The notes below the pieces were generated by a model. That model worked only from the letters and a program-made list of their open reading frames with translations. It had not been told where the DNA came from and made no database searches. Below, in pieces: positions 53,104-62,676 of a stretch of 64,000 nucleotides of DNA (its first letter is position 1; each line of letters starts with the position of its first letter). Where the stretch lies: positions 124,967-188,966 of the forward strand of contig NZ_LROZ01000005.1 of NCBI RefSeq assembly GCF_001549985.1, read 5' to 3'. The DNA is from Myroides odoratus (GTDB lineage Bacteria; Bacteroidota; Bacteroidia; Flavobacteriales; Flavobacteriaceae). Position numbers and translations under genes: made by a program.

Positions 53104-53180
53104 TGTAAATTATTTTTTACATTTGTCCAAGTAGAATAAAAGAAAAAAGTAGTGCTACTATTATTCACACTACTTTTTTA
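53104..53180 (+). promoter_or_regulatory. Palindrome-covered promoter followed at once by a terminator
   Basis: The palindrome TGTAAA...TTTACA (53104-53121) overlaps the -7 box TACATTTG (53118-53125). A hairpin AAAAAGTAGTG/CACTACTTTTT with a T-run ends at about 53,180. A transcript would be only about 50 nt. The rest of the gap to 53689 holds a second, bidirectional terminator (53343-53380, AAAAAAAGTTGAA/TTCAACTTTTTTT) and nothing else clear. Confidence 0.5.
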
Positions 53181-53689
53181 TGTTTACAAATCAGCTACAG
53201 TTATTATCGTTTTTATAGCATAATATGTAAACATCACTAAGTTTCTTAGGTGTTCCATTATGTTTTTCTTCTTCTTCATTTTGCCATGAATTTGATTGTT
53301 AAACATAAACTGCTCAGCACCCGAAGCGAGGTTTTTTGATAATAAAAAAAAAGTTGAAATTAGGCCTTCAACTTTTTTTGTTGTTTATCATTAATTTCTT
53401 AAACTGAATACCGCTAATTTACTACTAAGATTATTCTATATCAACTCTTTTTTAGATTAAGTTATCAAATTTTGTTAATAACTTTTACACTATTGAGTCT
53501 GTATGGGTTTATCTTGATTTTGTAAATCTGAAACATTCACTTTGCAAATATAAATAGAATTTCAATACGGTCATTTTTCACAAAATACCATTGTAAAATT
53601 ATCTATCAGTTCGATTTACTTTTTCCCGAAACTTTAACTTTTCAAATAATTATATTACGTTTGGTGATTATTTTTATCACCTGTTAATT

Positions 53690-54511
53690 ATGAAAGATTT
53701 TCTCGGATCAATATTTAAAACAACTGAAGAAAGGCTCAAAAATCCGTTTGTTGGGTCTTTTATTATATCCTTTATCGCATTCAATTGGAAACCTATACTA
53801 ATAGTTATATTCTCAAACATTCCAATTGAAGATAGGGTTTCTTATGTTTCTAATAATTATTCAGACGTTGCTTATTTGTTAGTGCTCCCTTTGCTTCTTT
53901 CTTTATTTTATGTTCTTTTTTTACCAAAAATAATGTGTTGGATAGATGAGAATACATTTGAGTCATTTAAGAAAAGAAATGAACACTTATATCATTCAAA
54001 AACTGTTGATATAGAAGGACAAATCACTATTGCTGATAAAGAAATAGAACTAGAAGATAAAAGAGCAAATTATAAAGAAAAATCTGATTTAAATAATCAA
54101 ATTAAGCAATTGAAAAATGAAATAGATATCTATAAGGCTGATATTGATGATTTGACAAATAAATTGAATGATTCAACAATTAAAAACAATGATTTAAATA
54201 GTCTTTTTAATGCCCGAGAAAAAGAAATTAAAGTTTTTCTTGATAAGAAATTAATTGAAAATGATTATTTACAGGAATATCTAAACACTCCCTCTTCAAC
54301 ATTAAAAGAGTTTAGTGAAAATTTTTATGACATCAATTATATGACTAATAATAGAGAAAGCAAACTATTACTAGACAGGTTTATTTCTCTTAACTTAATA
54401 CGAAAACTAAGACCAGAAGAGCTAGGTTTAGATAAATCAGAGAAATTCACATTAACTGATAAAGGGTGGTTTTTTGCAAGAAATAAATTTGAAGATGAAC
54501 TTAAATATTAA
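53690..54511 (+). CDS. Two-helix membrane protein with coiled coil and winged-helix-like C-terminus
   Basis: 273 residues: two hydrophobic segments (about 20-45 and 62-85), a long Lys/Glu/Asp coiled coil (about 105-185) and a C-terminal part (about 210-270) ending EKFTLTDKGWFFARNKFE, a winged-helix-like strand-turn. It lies alone, in opposite direction to the virion block, with its end overlapping the convergent gene by 4 bp. Its position between blocks and its own transcription fit a moron, perhaps a superinfection or defence gene; this is inference. Confidence 0.6.
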   Translation: MKDFLGSIFKTTEERLKNPFVGSFIISFIAFNWKPILIVIFSNIPIEDRVSYVSNNYSDVAYLLVLPLLLSLFYVLFLPKIMCWIDENTFESFKKRNEHLYHSKTVDIEGQITIADKEIELEDKRANYKEKSDLNNQIKQLKNEIDIYKADIDDLTNKLNDSTIKNNDLNSLFNAREKEIKVFLDKKLIENDYLQEYLNTPSSTLKEFSENFYDINYMTNNRESKLLLDRFISLNLIRKLRPEELGLDKSEKFTLTDKGWFFARNKFEDELKY

Positions 54512-55092
54512 GTATTATTAACTCTAGCCCAAAGCAATTTCACTGTTTTGGGCTTTTCTTTTTTATTTAGCTTTTCAATGATTTCAGCTTTAATCAAATC
54601 GCTTTTAGAGGCTTCTTTTGAGTTATAAAGTTCAGTAGGTATATCTATCTCCCCAGCTAACATTTCGTGCATTTCTTGGCAAATTTGACGTGCTTTCGCA
54701 GTCATGGCATAAATATGCTCGTTTTTGTTTTTGCCTTTAGCTGCACGCGATACATATCCCATTCGGATAAGGCTATCGATGTTCTTGTAGGTATATCGTA
54801 TCTGAGCGATTTCTTTTAGATCGCCAGTCATGAAATAGTTTTTAGGAACCAGGTATAAAATGGTTTCTAATAGAGTAACACTGATATCGTACTTTCTTTG
54901 TAAGGCATGTCGGACGTAACCAAAGTTCTCGAGTAAGTCATAACCTTTGTAAATCCTCGCGTACTGTAACCTGGTATATACTTCCTTTTCTTGTCCTTTG
55001 TGAAAGGCCTCTACAATTTTTGTTTTATCATTCTCCATTCGTTTTTTAGCCAATGGAGGAAGTTTGAACATCAAATCTAATCGTTTGCTCAT
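54508..55092 (-). CDS. Winged-helix-like phage protein at the end of the virion block
   Basis: 194 residues. A central region (VTLLETILYLVPKNYFMTGDLKEIAQIRYTYKNIDSLIRMGYVSRAAKGKNKNEHIYAMTAKA, about 72-135) has the helix-helix-wing pattern of MarR-like DNA-binding domains. The flanks are highly basic. It may regulate late genes or be a virion-associated DNA-binding protein. Starts 3 bp after the next gene ends. Confidence 0.65.
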   Translation of the reverse strand: MSKRLDLMFKLPPLAKKRMENDKTKIVEAFHKGQEKEVYTRLQYARIYKGYDLLENFGYVRHALQRKYDISVTLLETILYLVPKNYFMTGDLKEIAQIRYTYKNIDSLIRMGYVSRAAKGKNKNEHIYAMTAKARQICQEMHEMLAGEIDIPTELYNSKEASKSDLIKAEIIEKLNKKEKPKTVKLLWARVNNT

Positions 55093-55095
55093 AGT

Positions 55096-55923
55096 TTAGA
55101 AGTGTCGAATTATTTCGTACAGTTTTATGTTTAGTCGGTCTAGCTTAGCTTTGTGAAGTGTTGTTTTGTACCTCAACAAGGCGCGTTGTTTTTCATTGGC
55201 AGGAACGTTTCTTCTTTTTTCAATACAGGCATAGTAAATCCAATTCTCAAGAGTTTCTTTTAAGTCCTTGTGAATGGTTATTTCCTCCTCGTTTAGTTCC
55301 GCTTGCAAACCGTCTGAGATATACTCGATAACTACTTCCTTATCCATTAAATCGGAACTGAATAGTATATTTCCTTTTCGATCGTCGATTACAAACTCAC
55401 CATATTTTGAAACCTTACTTGTATCTAGGTATTTACCTTGACCACAACTGCCCAAATCAGAAACTTTATATCGCTTATGTGGATGCACATAGGCATTGGA
55501 AGAATCGGAAGTCAAAATCATTCCGTTGTTATCAAACAACAAATCTCCTTTATGGTCTTGCAAATATCCGATTGCTGTATTTATGTTTCGGTTTTCATTT
55601 AGAGGCTGAAGAACAAATCCGTTTGTAATTGGATCTCGTGTAACTAAGGAGATACGAACCCAATTCACATAATCCTTTGGAACTACAACAACCAAGTTGT
55701 CGGGTACCGTAATTTCAAAAGCTAGAATATCATTAGCTGCTTCTTGATTTAGATTTCTGATTCCCTCTTTTGCGTATTGAATAAATCTAAAACGCGGAGT
55801 GTTCTTTAAATAACTATCATCATCTAATGATTCTGTTACCATATCGTTGATCACTTTACTTAAAGCCACATACTGATATGCTCCATGACCATCTTTATTG
55901 TCTATGTATTCTAAATCTGTCAT
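55096..55923 (-). CDS. Ring/neck-like virion protein
   Basis: 275 residues. The N-terminal helical part (AYQYVALSKVINDMVTESLDDDSYLKNTPRFRFIQYAKEGIRNLN), the central beta domain (FEITVPDNLVVVVPKDYVNWVRISL) and the C-terminal helices resemble head-tail connector or ring proteins of crAss-like phages. It overlaps the upstream virion gene by 1 bp (TAATG). Exact position in the neck cannot be set. Confidence 0.6.
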   Translation of the reverse strand: MTDLEYIDNKDGHGAYQYVALSKVINDMVTESLDDDSYLKNTPRFRFIQYAKEGIRNLNQEAANDILAFEITVPDNLVVVVPKDYVNWVRISLVTRDPITNGFVLQPLNENRNINTAIGYLQDHKGDLLFDNNGMILTSDSSNAYVHPHKRYKVSDLGSCGQGKYLDTSKVSKYGEFVIDDRKGNILFSSDLMDKEVVIEYISDGLQAELNEEEITIHKDLKETLENWIYYACIEKRRNVPANEKQRALLRYKTTLHKAKLDRLNIKLYEIIRHF

Positions 55924-56612
55924 TAGCTTTGCATTTCTTGGTTGAACTCAATGTTTTGTTGCTGGGCCATTATTTGCTGTAAATCTTGTTCTTTCAAGTT
56001 TATTCCTACTTTTTGAAGTGTTTTTATAATTACGTTTGACACCTCGCTTTGGTGGATATCCAAATCTTGGAAGTCGGAAGCATCCGGATTAAACACTTCT
56101 GTGTCATTCACTACAAAAAATGTCCAATTAGGAACTTTAGGTTTTCTCAAATAACTGAGGGTTGCTTCATTATAACCGTTCGGGTATATAACAATGGTAG
56201 TAGCATCACTTTTATACCCTATTGGGTATGTTCTGTTCGCTGTATTTTTAACTATTTGGAACTCTCTAAGGCTTTTTAATAACTCTACTTCTACCTCATC
56301 AACAAATACATTATCAAGATATCTAACATCGTTAGGAAGCGATATTTTGCCACTAGACACACTTACTTCTTCTGACTTTAAGAAGTGGTTTATTTTATCC
56401 CTAATCAAATCGGGAATATTCTCTAAGCCGTTTCCAACTAAACCTTTGTTTTGACGATTGAGCATTCGGTTTAGTTCATAGAAATAGGATTCGTATATCT
56501 CTTCAACTGTTGTGTTGATCAATAGTCTAATATCAGATGGTTTTACATTTCCACGGACTTCTGAATTCGCGATAGTTAAAACAGTTCGGTAAACTAAATC
56601 AATTAAATACAT
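55923..56612 (-). CDS. Ring/head-completion-like virion protein
   Basis: 229 residues from the ATG at 56612; the longer frame from 56636 extends into the leader motif AACTCTATTTACT and is rejected. The pattern is helical N-terminus (about 1-80), beta-rich centre (SVSSGKISLPNDVRYLDNVFVDEVEVELL) and a Gln-rich tail. It fits a tail-tubular or ring protein. It is coupled to the following gene. Confidence 0.6.
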   Translation of the reverse strand: MYLIDLVYRTVLTIANSEVRGNVKPSDIRLLINTTVEEIYESYFYELNRMLNRQNKGLVGNGLENIPDLIRDKINHFLKSEEVSVSSGKISLPNDVRYLDNVFVDEVEVELLKSLREFQIVKNTANRTYPIGYKSDATTIVIYPNGYNEATLSYLRKPKVPNWTFFVVNDTEVFNPDASDFQDLDIHQSEVSNVIIKTLQKVGINLKEQDLQQIMAQQQNIEFNQEMQS

Positions 56613-56654
56613 AGTAAATAGAGTTAAAAAAAGCACCCTTTCGAGTGCTTTCTA

Positions 56655-57722
56655 TTATTCGCTTAATTTTCTTAAAATCCACTCAAGGTCGTTTTTTACA
56701 TTCGGACCAGGTTCTTTTCTAAACTTCTCAATATACTTTGCTGTAGCTTCTTCCAAAGTCATTTCTACTTTATTAGTAGCTTCTGCTTGAGTAGATGGAG
56801 TGTTTATTTCATGAACACTTCCTTTGTTAGCAGCTTCTAATTGAGCTTTCAACTGTGCGATTTCATCGTCTTTAGCTTGAAGTTTACTTGCAGATTCTGT
56901 TTCTAATTCAGCTAGTTTTGCATCTTTAGCTTGAAGTTCTTTTTCTGAAACTGAGTTAACTGGGGTTTGTTCTTCTTGCTGAGTACCAATGCCTAGTTTT
57001 TGAGAAATAATCTGTAACATGTTGTAACTTTGCTCATTGTTTTGAGAAAGCAATCTTGCTAACTTCTCTACTCCAATTTCACCAGTACCTAATGTTAAGA
57101 TTAGGTTTTCTGTATCAGACCAAACTACAGCAGTATGACCAAGGTTTGTTTTTACGATCTTATCAATAAATGCTTTCGCAGCTATAAATTGAGACTCATA
57201 ATCCATTCCTTCGATTTTAGAAATAACTTGTGTAGGATTGCTGAAGGCTAATTCTTTTAACTTAGCCATAGCTACAGTAGGTAAATAATGCATCGCATCT
57301 ACGCCTAACACAACGACGCCTTTAGCTCTTACTTCTAAATCATTTGCTGACTCAATCAGTTTTAAAGCTTTCTCAATGTTGTTGTACTTAGATAAAGCCC
57401 TCTCACTTTCAATTTCTTCACTGAAGATTTCAAACTTTTTACCATAATGCGGATGTAACTTTAATAGGGTAATTAAGTTAACATCTGTATTAGGAACAGT
57501 TAATTCAGTTTTGTTTGTTGAAGGATTGAATTCAAAAGCAGGAATCAATTGTGGTTTTAAATCTTTGTTCTTGATATCCTCAACAAAAATAGAATCTTGT
57601 CCAGGATAGTATGCAGCAAATTTTAATCCAACTCCTTTTTTTTCAATCATTAAGCCATTTTGCTTAACACTCCAACTTGTAGGACTTCCTTTTAATAAAA
57701 CGAATGTTGTTGTATTTGACAT
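56655..57722 (-). CDS. Virion protein with C-terminal coiled coil, unknown function
   Basis: 355 residues. The N-terminal half is beta-rich (FVLLKGSPTSWSVKQNGLMIEKKG). Helices follow, then a coiled coil (about 262-300, with repeated LQAKDxxxAxLE units). The last 40 residues form a separate helical tail. Directly downstream of the capsid gene, it may be a head-decoration or internal protein. It is not recognised further. Confidence 0.6.
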   Translation of the reverse strand: MSNTTTFVLLKGSPTSWSVKQNGLMIEKKGVGLKFAAYYPGQDSIFVEDIKNKDLKPQLIPAFEFNPSTNKTELTVPNTDVNLITLLKLHPHYGKKFEIFSEEIESERALSKYNNIEKALKLIESANDLEVRAKGVVVLGVDAMHYLPTVAMAKLKELAFSNPTQVISKIEGMDYESQFIAAKAFIDKIVKTNLGHTAVVWSDTENLILTLGTGEIGVEKLARLLSQNNEQSYNMLQIISQKLGIGTQQEEQTPVNSVSEKELQAKDAKLAELETESASKLQAKDDEIAQLKAQLEAANKGSVHEINTPSTQAEATNKVEMTLEEATAKYIEKFRKEPGPNVKNDLEWILRKLSE

Positions 57723-57784
57723 GTTTTTATTTTTTACAGTTAAAAAAATAAGTAGGGAGACTAACTCCCTACCTCTATTTTATA

Positions 57785-59146
57785 TTACAGATAGAAACTA
57801 TCTGATTTTCTTCCCACAAAGAAGTTATTTGCTGCGGCAATATCTACAGTTCCTTCAGTCAAATAAGTAACGAAAGATTTATCATCTTCTACTTGTTGAC
57901 CAAATTTACCAAAGAACTTAACCTCTTTTTCTCTGTTTACTAATTCGTTCTTACGATAACGTAATTCTAAATAAGGTTTAGAAATTGTATTCCCATTTTC
58001 AGTTACATGAGTATTTCCAGAAGGCACACCAACGTAAGCAAAAGATGTTTTGTCAAATTTTGATGCCCCTAATAATGTTGGATCATCTGGTATAGCCCAA
58101 GAAACAAAATGGAACTGAACACCATCAATGAAAATAGACACAAAATCTAAGTTCAAAGCCATCTCTTTGCTATTGTTAAATGCTCCATAATGAGACCCAT
58201 TTACAAATGATGCATTAATCCCCGAAGCTAATTCTCGAATCTTGGCCATTTGTTCATGTCCCATCCATAAAGTAAGCTCACGACAAGTACCTTGTTGCTT
58301 TAAACGTAAAGCCATGTTTGATAAGTCAGATAATGTTGATATGAAGTCATTAGACACATTACCTCTTGCTTCAATAAGAGGAATAACTCCATTCATACCT
58401 TGAGCAAATCCAGCTTTAGTTGAATCTGCATCATCAGCTGCTCTTTCATGAGTTAAGAATGTTAATTCATTCTTATTGTCGTACAAAGTATTTGTACGTT
58501 CCATTTCAAGATTAAACCAACGAGGGCCTTCTGGTGTATTTATCCACGTTTTATGAGCCAAATCTGAATCAGCAATACCATAATATTCTTTAAAAATATG
58601 AGTATGGTTTGTGTAAATTGTGGGTTTCCAATGTTTTCCTTCTTTAAATCCTTTATCTCCCTTTAAGAAACGAGATGAAAAATCAGCATTTACTGTAACA
58701 GCAACAGTAGGAAAATCCCCCACAGCATCATTCAATCCGATAAATTTCGTTTTAGAAATAATCTGAGAAACAATTGCTTGATACTCATTTTCTCCATCAG
58801 AAATCTTCACTACATCATTAACTCGTAAATTGTGAGGTTTAGGGCAAGTAAACTCATTGTTTACAATCGTTACACCTGCAATGGAATTGTGTAAACGATT
58901 CATTTCAGCATGCTGAATCGTATCTGATTCATATCCACGTCCTGTTTTTCCTGCAGTAGCACGTAAAAAACCTAATATTGATCCTTTACCATTCGCGTAA
59001 ACAAGATCAGGAATTAACTCAGGTTGATAATGCATCGCATAATCATACAAATTGATGAAGTTATATGGAGTAGCCACCAACTCATTATTTGTGTTTTCAT
59101 TAATAGACAACCCTGATAAGTTATTTTCTTTTAATTCAAAAGCCAT
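57785..59146 (-). CDS. Major capsid protein (HK97-like fold, putative)
   Basis: 453 residues located between the scaffold-like and later virion genes, the usual place of the capsid gene. The sequence is mixed alpha/beta with no signal or membrane segment. Its N-terminus contains FINLYDYAMHYQPELIPDLVYANGKGSILGFLRA, and an Ile/Val-rich domain (about 120-165) could be an insertion. Length fits crAss-like capsid proteins of about 450-500 residues. The call rests mainly on position and size. Confidence 0.75.
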   Translation of the reverse strand: MAFELKENNLSGLSINENTNNELVATPYNFINLYDYAMHYQPELIPDLVYANGKGSILGFLRATAGKTGRGYESDTIQHAEMNRLHNSIAGVTIVNNEFTCPKPHNLRVNDVVKISDGENEYQAIVSQIISKTKFIGLNDAVGDFPTVAVTVNADFSSRFLKGDKGFKEGKHWKPTIYTNHTHIFKEYYGIADSDLAHKTWINTPEGPRWFNLEMERTNTLYDNKNELTFLTHERAADDADSTKAGFAQGMNGVIPLIEARGNVSNDFISTLSDLSNMALRLKQQGTCRELTLWMGHEQMAKIRELASGINASFVNGSHYGAFNNSKEMALNLDFVSIFIDGVQFHFVSWAIPDDPTLLGASKFDKTSFAYVGVPSGNTHVTENGNTISKPYLELRYRKNELVNREKEVKFFGKFGQQVEDDKSFVTYLTEGTVDIAAANNFFVGRKSDSFYL

Positions 59147-59151
59147 AGTTA

Positions 59152-60192
59152 TTATCTATTTTGATTAAATACTTCTTTAATAGTCATTGTTTTAGGCTTT
59201 TCTTTACTTGACAAAGTATTTGATTGAGTTTGGTAGTTAACGTTACCACGTTGTTTCATTACTTCTTCAATTGCTTCGGCTCTCGCTTTATGCATTAAAG
59301 ACGAAATTGCAGTCTCTCTGTTTTTAGGATTCAACCAAAAAACATCTTCAGCGAATTGCTTGTGGTTAAAGCCTTGTTCGCTTTCATAGGTGTCTTGAAC
59401 ATACTTTCCTAAATCAGAAACTATTGACACAGCACTGCTCCTGTCGTTATCTGAATAGTTATAGTCATAGTTCAATTCTTTTTGCTCTCCATTATCGTCA
59501 ACCATAACTTTAAATGAAGTTGCTGTAACACTGTTCACAGCTTCTTGTACCATTTGGTTATGTTTGACTTTGTTTTGTTGAGCAATTTCAAAATCAGATT
59601 TTTTCATATACGTACCATTGGCCAATGCTACATATTCATCTTGATTTGTATTTTGGTTCTGAGGAACTTCTTGTTTAGGGATTGGTTGTCTGTATTTTGA
59701 CTGTTCTTCTAAGCGGGCATCTTTTATAGACTTTCCATATTTTGACAACTCAATTAAGTCATTGGTAGTTAGGTTGTCCATGTCATCAATGCCTAATTTG
59801 TCTTGTAGGTAACCATTGATCTGATCGTTAGATAGTTTCATCCCAGCTTCTTTTAGAACTTGCGCTCTTGCGAATTCAATAGGAGGAACATCATCTAGAT
59901 TAGTACGTAAAGATTCAAACTCTTTACGGCCTCTCCCCGTTTCTTTTTTGTATTGAAAAAAAGCTTTGTCCTCATCATCCATTAAATCCTCATATGGATT
60001 CACTTCTTTTGTTTCAATCACCTTTTCAGGTTCTTTAAACAAGTCATCAAGTGAGGAAACCTCTCTACCTTGTTCTTTAAAGTAATTCAACACAGCTGTT
60101 TCATCAACTGTATTTACTACTGGTGTTTCTTGTTCAGCAGGTGGATTCCCATTTACATCTGGTAAGTCATTAGTATTATTTCCTTCGTTCAT
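59152..60192 (-). CDS. Scaffold-like virion assembly protein
   Basis: 346 residues, very acidic and Gln/Asn-rich, with long helices (KAFFQYKKETGRGRKEFESLR, GRQ-poor linkers with PKQEVPQNQNTNQDE) and no enzymatic motif. It lies between portal and capsid, where scaffolds are encoded. A -7 box TATCTTTG (60230-60237) lies about 40 bp upstream. Confidence 0.6.
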   Translation of the reverse strand: MNEGNNTNDLPDVNGNPPAEQETPVVNTVDETAVLNYFKEQGREVSSLDDLFKEPEKVIETKEVNPYEDLMDDEDKAFFQYKKETGRGRKEFESLRTNLDDVPPIEFARAQVLKEAGMKLSNDQINGYLQDKLGIDDMDNLTTNDLIELSKYGKSIKDARLEEQSKYRQPIPKQEVPQNQNTNQDEYVALANGTYMKKSDFEIAQQNKVKHNQMVQEAVNSVTATSFKVMVDDNGEQKELNYDYNYSDNDRSSAVSIVSDLGKYVQDTYESEQGFNHKQFAEDVFWLNPKNRETAISSLMHKARAEAIEEVMKQRGNVNYQTQSNTLSSKEKPKTMTIKEVFNQNR

Positions 60193-60229
60193 AGCAATTT
60201 TGTTAATAGATTAAAACTATCAAGTAGTT

Positions 60230-60288
60230 CAAAGATAATAAATAAAACTTATTTTACATGTAATTTATATAAAATATTACATGTAAAA
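60230..60288 (-). promoter_or_regulatory. Promoter and 13-bp inverted repeat before scaffold/capsid genes
   Basis: TATCTTTG on the minus strand (60230-60237) is preceded by a perfect inverted repeat, TTTTACATGTAAT and ATTACATGTAAAA, around 11 bases (60252-60288). It has no GC-rich stem or T-run typical of a terminator, so an operator is more likely. It splits the virion block into two transcription units. Confidence 0.6.
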
Positions 60289-60291
60289 ATA

Positions 60292-62676
60292 TTATTCAAG
60301 CCAACTACTTTCCTCAAAATCAATTGGTGCTAAATTATTATGTCGTTGAGTAATCATTTTTGACTGTTGAGAAGCTTGTATTTTGGTTCGTTCATCTTTC
60401 TTGGATTCCTTATAAGCTTCCAAATTTTCTTTGCCTTTAGCAGCAATCTGTGCTAAATACACATCTTGTTGAAACTTCTCGTCTTCTTTTGGTTTGTTAA
60501 CCTCATTCATCGCTTGCTGTTTCATCACTTCGATTTGTGCCATTTCAGAAGCGAATTGCAAATCAATTTGTTTCTTATATTGGTAAGCTTCTGTATCAGC
60601 TTGAACTTTAGCCTGTGCAGCCATTGCGTCATTTTGAGATTTAACTTGAAGTATTCTCTCATTTTCATCTGCTCTTATCTGCATGTTCTTTCTACGGCGA
60701 TACGCTAGATATTGTTTAGCAAGTTTTGGATTAGTTTTAAAGATGTTCATTGCTTCGGACTTTTCTTCAACTGAAATAGAACCTTCTTGTAAAGCAATAT
60801 TCATATCTTCTCTAAACTCTTGCATCGCTTCCATTGCAGGTACAATATTGAACGTGAATCCAAACTCGTGAAGATGTCTATTCTTTAAAACAGATAGATG
60901 ATCATTGAAGTGTTTTGAAATTACATTGTCGTACAATTTTCTAATATGAGAAGCTTCTGAATAATTATAGATAGATTGAATGCGTGTAGAAATCAATTCG
61001 CTTAATTTCAATCGGAATCTTACCCAGGTATCAACGATATCCTTTGTAGCACGGTTACCCGCTAATCGGTTCATTTCAGAAACTCCAACTAGTGCATTTG
61101 AACCTATAGAGCCATCTACAGCTGGGTTAATACCTGTGTTTTCTCGTATTAAATTGTAGTCAGTTGCCCAACTGTTCAATAAAGTAGTTATTTGATTTCC
61201 TTGTCCAGCAGGTTTTACATTTACTGCTCCAGCATCTTTGATTCCATCTTCACCAAGATTGATTCTTTTTTTAAGTACAATACTTTTAGTTTCGAATAAA
61301 TCAAATGCTTCTTGCCAAGCTGCTCTTTTAGTTCCTCCTTCACTTGGTAATTCTGCTAATGAATCTAAATCTATTTCAATTACATCGGATCTCAATTCAT
61401 TCAATAACTGTTTAATCTTTAAGGCAGTTAGTTGCATGTTATCTGCGATAACTTCTATTTCATCAGTAAATGAATATAGTTTATTGTTATAGATATCAAG
61501 CGCATGTGTTAGGAATGGTGACATGGCTTTGTTCATCACATCGTCATATAGATTTTCGCATTCTTTCCAATCATATAAATAATCAGTACCTATTACATAG
61601 TTGCCTTCAAACCAAGTATCAAACGTTTTTTCTAAAGTTCCTGTATCAATTCTATTAGGGGCTTCAAAATCATCATTTCGCTTAGATAGCTTATATACCT
61701 TACCTTGACGAATATTTTGTTTGTACTTGAGTGTTTTAACTGTTTTCCAAGCGAATCGAAGCACATCAACCTTATGACCTTGTAGTTTGTCATAGTTTTC
61801 TGCAGGAGTCAATCCTGTATTCCAATTATAACCATATCCTTTGGCTACATCTCTAGCTTTTTCTAAACTAAGTCCGCTCTCTCTAATCAAATCAGAAATA
61901 GTAATCGTATCAACAACCCCTTCGTAGAACTTGTCATCGAAATTATTTTTCTTGACAAAAGAGTGCACATAGTTTTCAGGGTCCACATAAGCTAATTTTA
62001 CTCCATCGCTTTTGTCGGTATAAACACGAGTAATCATGATACCACAGTTGACTAAATCTGCACGAAGTTGGGCATCAAGTTCTAGCCAATCATTTGTTTT
62101 AAGAATCCAATCGATTAGTAGCTCTTCAGCAATTTCAATTTTTGGTCTGTCTTTTATTGCAACAAATAATTCAAGTTCTTCTTCGTCTTCAGGTACAAAT
62201 GAATTAGGCATTAAATCGATTCCTAATTCTTTTTTTGCTTTGTTTAATAGACTAAAGCTTGTCATATACTTTCGATACTCATTCATCTTCTCTTCATTCA
62301 TTTTAACCGTTATCTTATCGGTTGAACGAATATCAAGAGAATAGTTTTCTGGCGACATACCATTAATCACGATGTTACAAAACTTTCGAGCGATATTGAT
62401 ATATCGGAAGTCAATGTTTAGATACTTTAAGCTGTTTTTATTGCTCGCTAAAAGCTTTTTGAATTGATTAACGTCTTTCTCCCCACGAACAAACTTTCGT
62501 TTATTTACAATGGACTCTCGTCGAGTATTGAAAGCACAATTACCACTTCCTATAATTCCACCTGCAAACCATTGGCTAGAAATGAATCTTGCCACGTTAA
62601 GTCCGTACTCTTTTTCTTTCTTCTGTTCAAATGGAACAAAAGGATCTATTGGTTTTAAATTGTTATCTTGTTTCAT
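60292..62676 (-). CDS. Portal protein
   Basis: 794 residues. The N-terminal NVARFISSQWFAGG leads into the portal core with VDPENYVHSFVKKNNF and ending with a long helical stem (EYRRKN region and MAAQAKVQADTEAYQYKKQIDLQFASEMAQIEVMKQQA, about 690-740). Size and layout fit crAss-like and other podovirus portals. It forms the dodecameric DNA gate of the capsid. It overlaps the terminase gene by 14 bp. Confidence 0.85.
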   Translation of the reverse strand: MKQDNNLKPIDPFVPFEQKKEKEYGLNVARFISSQWFAGGIIGSGNCAFNTRRESIVNKRKFVRGEKDVNQFKKLLASNKNSLKYLNIDFRYINIARKFCNIVINGMSPENYSLDIRSTDKITVKMNEEKMNEYRKYMTSFSLLNKAKKELGIDLMPNSFVPEDEEELELFVAIKDRPKIEIAEELLIDWILKTNDWLELDAQLRADLVNCGIMITRVYTDKSDGVKLAYVDPENYVHSFVKKNNFDDKFYEGVVDTITISDLIRESGLSLEKARDVAKGYGYNWNTGLTPAENYDKLQGHKVDVLRFAWKTVKTLKYKQNIRQGKVYKLSKRNDDFEAPNRIDTGTLEKTFDTWFEGNYVIGTDYLYDWKECENLYDDVMNKAMSPFLTHALDIYNNKLYSFTDEIEVIADNMQLTALKIKQLLNELRSDVIEIDLDSLAELPSEGGTKRAAWQEAFDLFETKSIVLKKRINLGEDGIKDAGAVNVKPAGQGNQITTLLNSWATDYNLIRENTGINPAVDGSIGSNALVGVSEMNRLAGNRATKDIVDTWVRFRLKLSELISTRIQSIYNYSEASHIRKLYDNVISKHFNDHLSVLKNRHLHEFGFTFNIVPAMEAMQEFREDMNIALQEGSISVEEKSEAMNIFKTNPKLAKQYLAYRRRKNMQIRADENERILQVKSQNDAMAAQAKVQADTEAYQYKKQIDLQFASEMAQIEVMKQQAMNEVNKPKEDEKFQQDVYLAQIAAKGKENLEAYKESKKDERTKIQASQQSKMITQRHNNLAPIDFEESSWLE

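Noticed and set aside
53343..53380. Small RNA gene near 53.3 kb
   Set aside because: The hairpin is simply a bidirectional terminator; no promoter was found close enough upstream.
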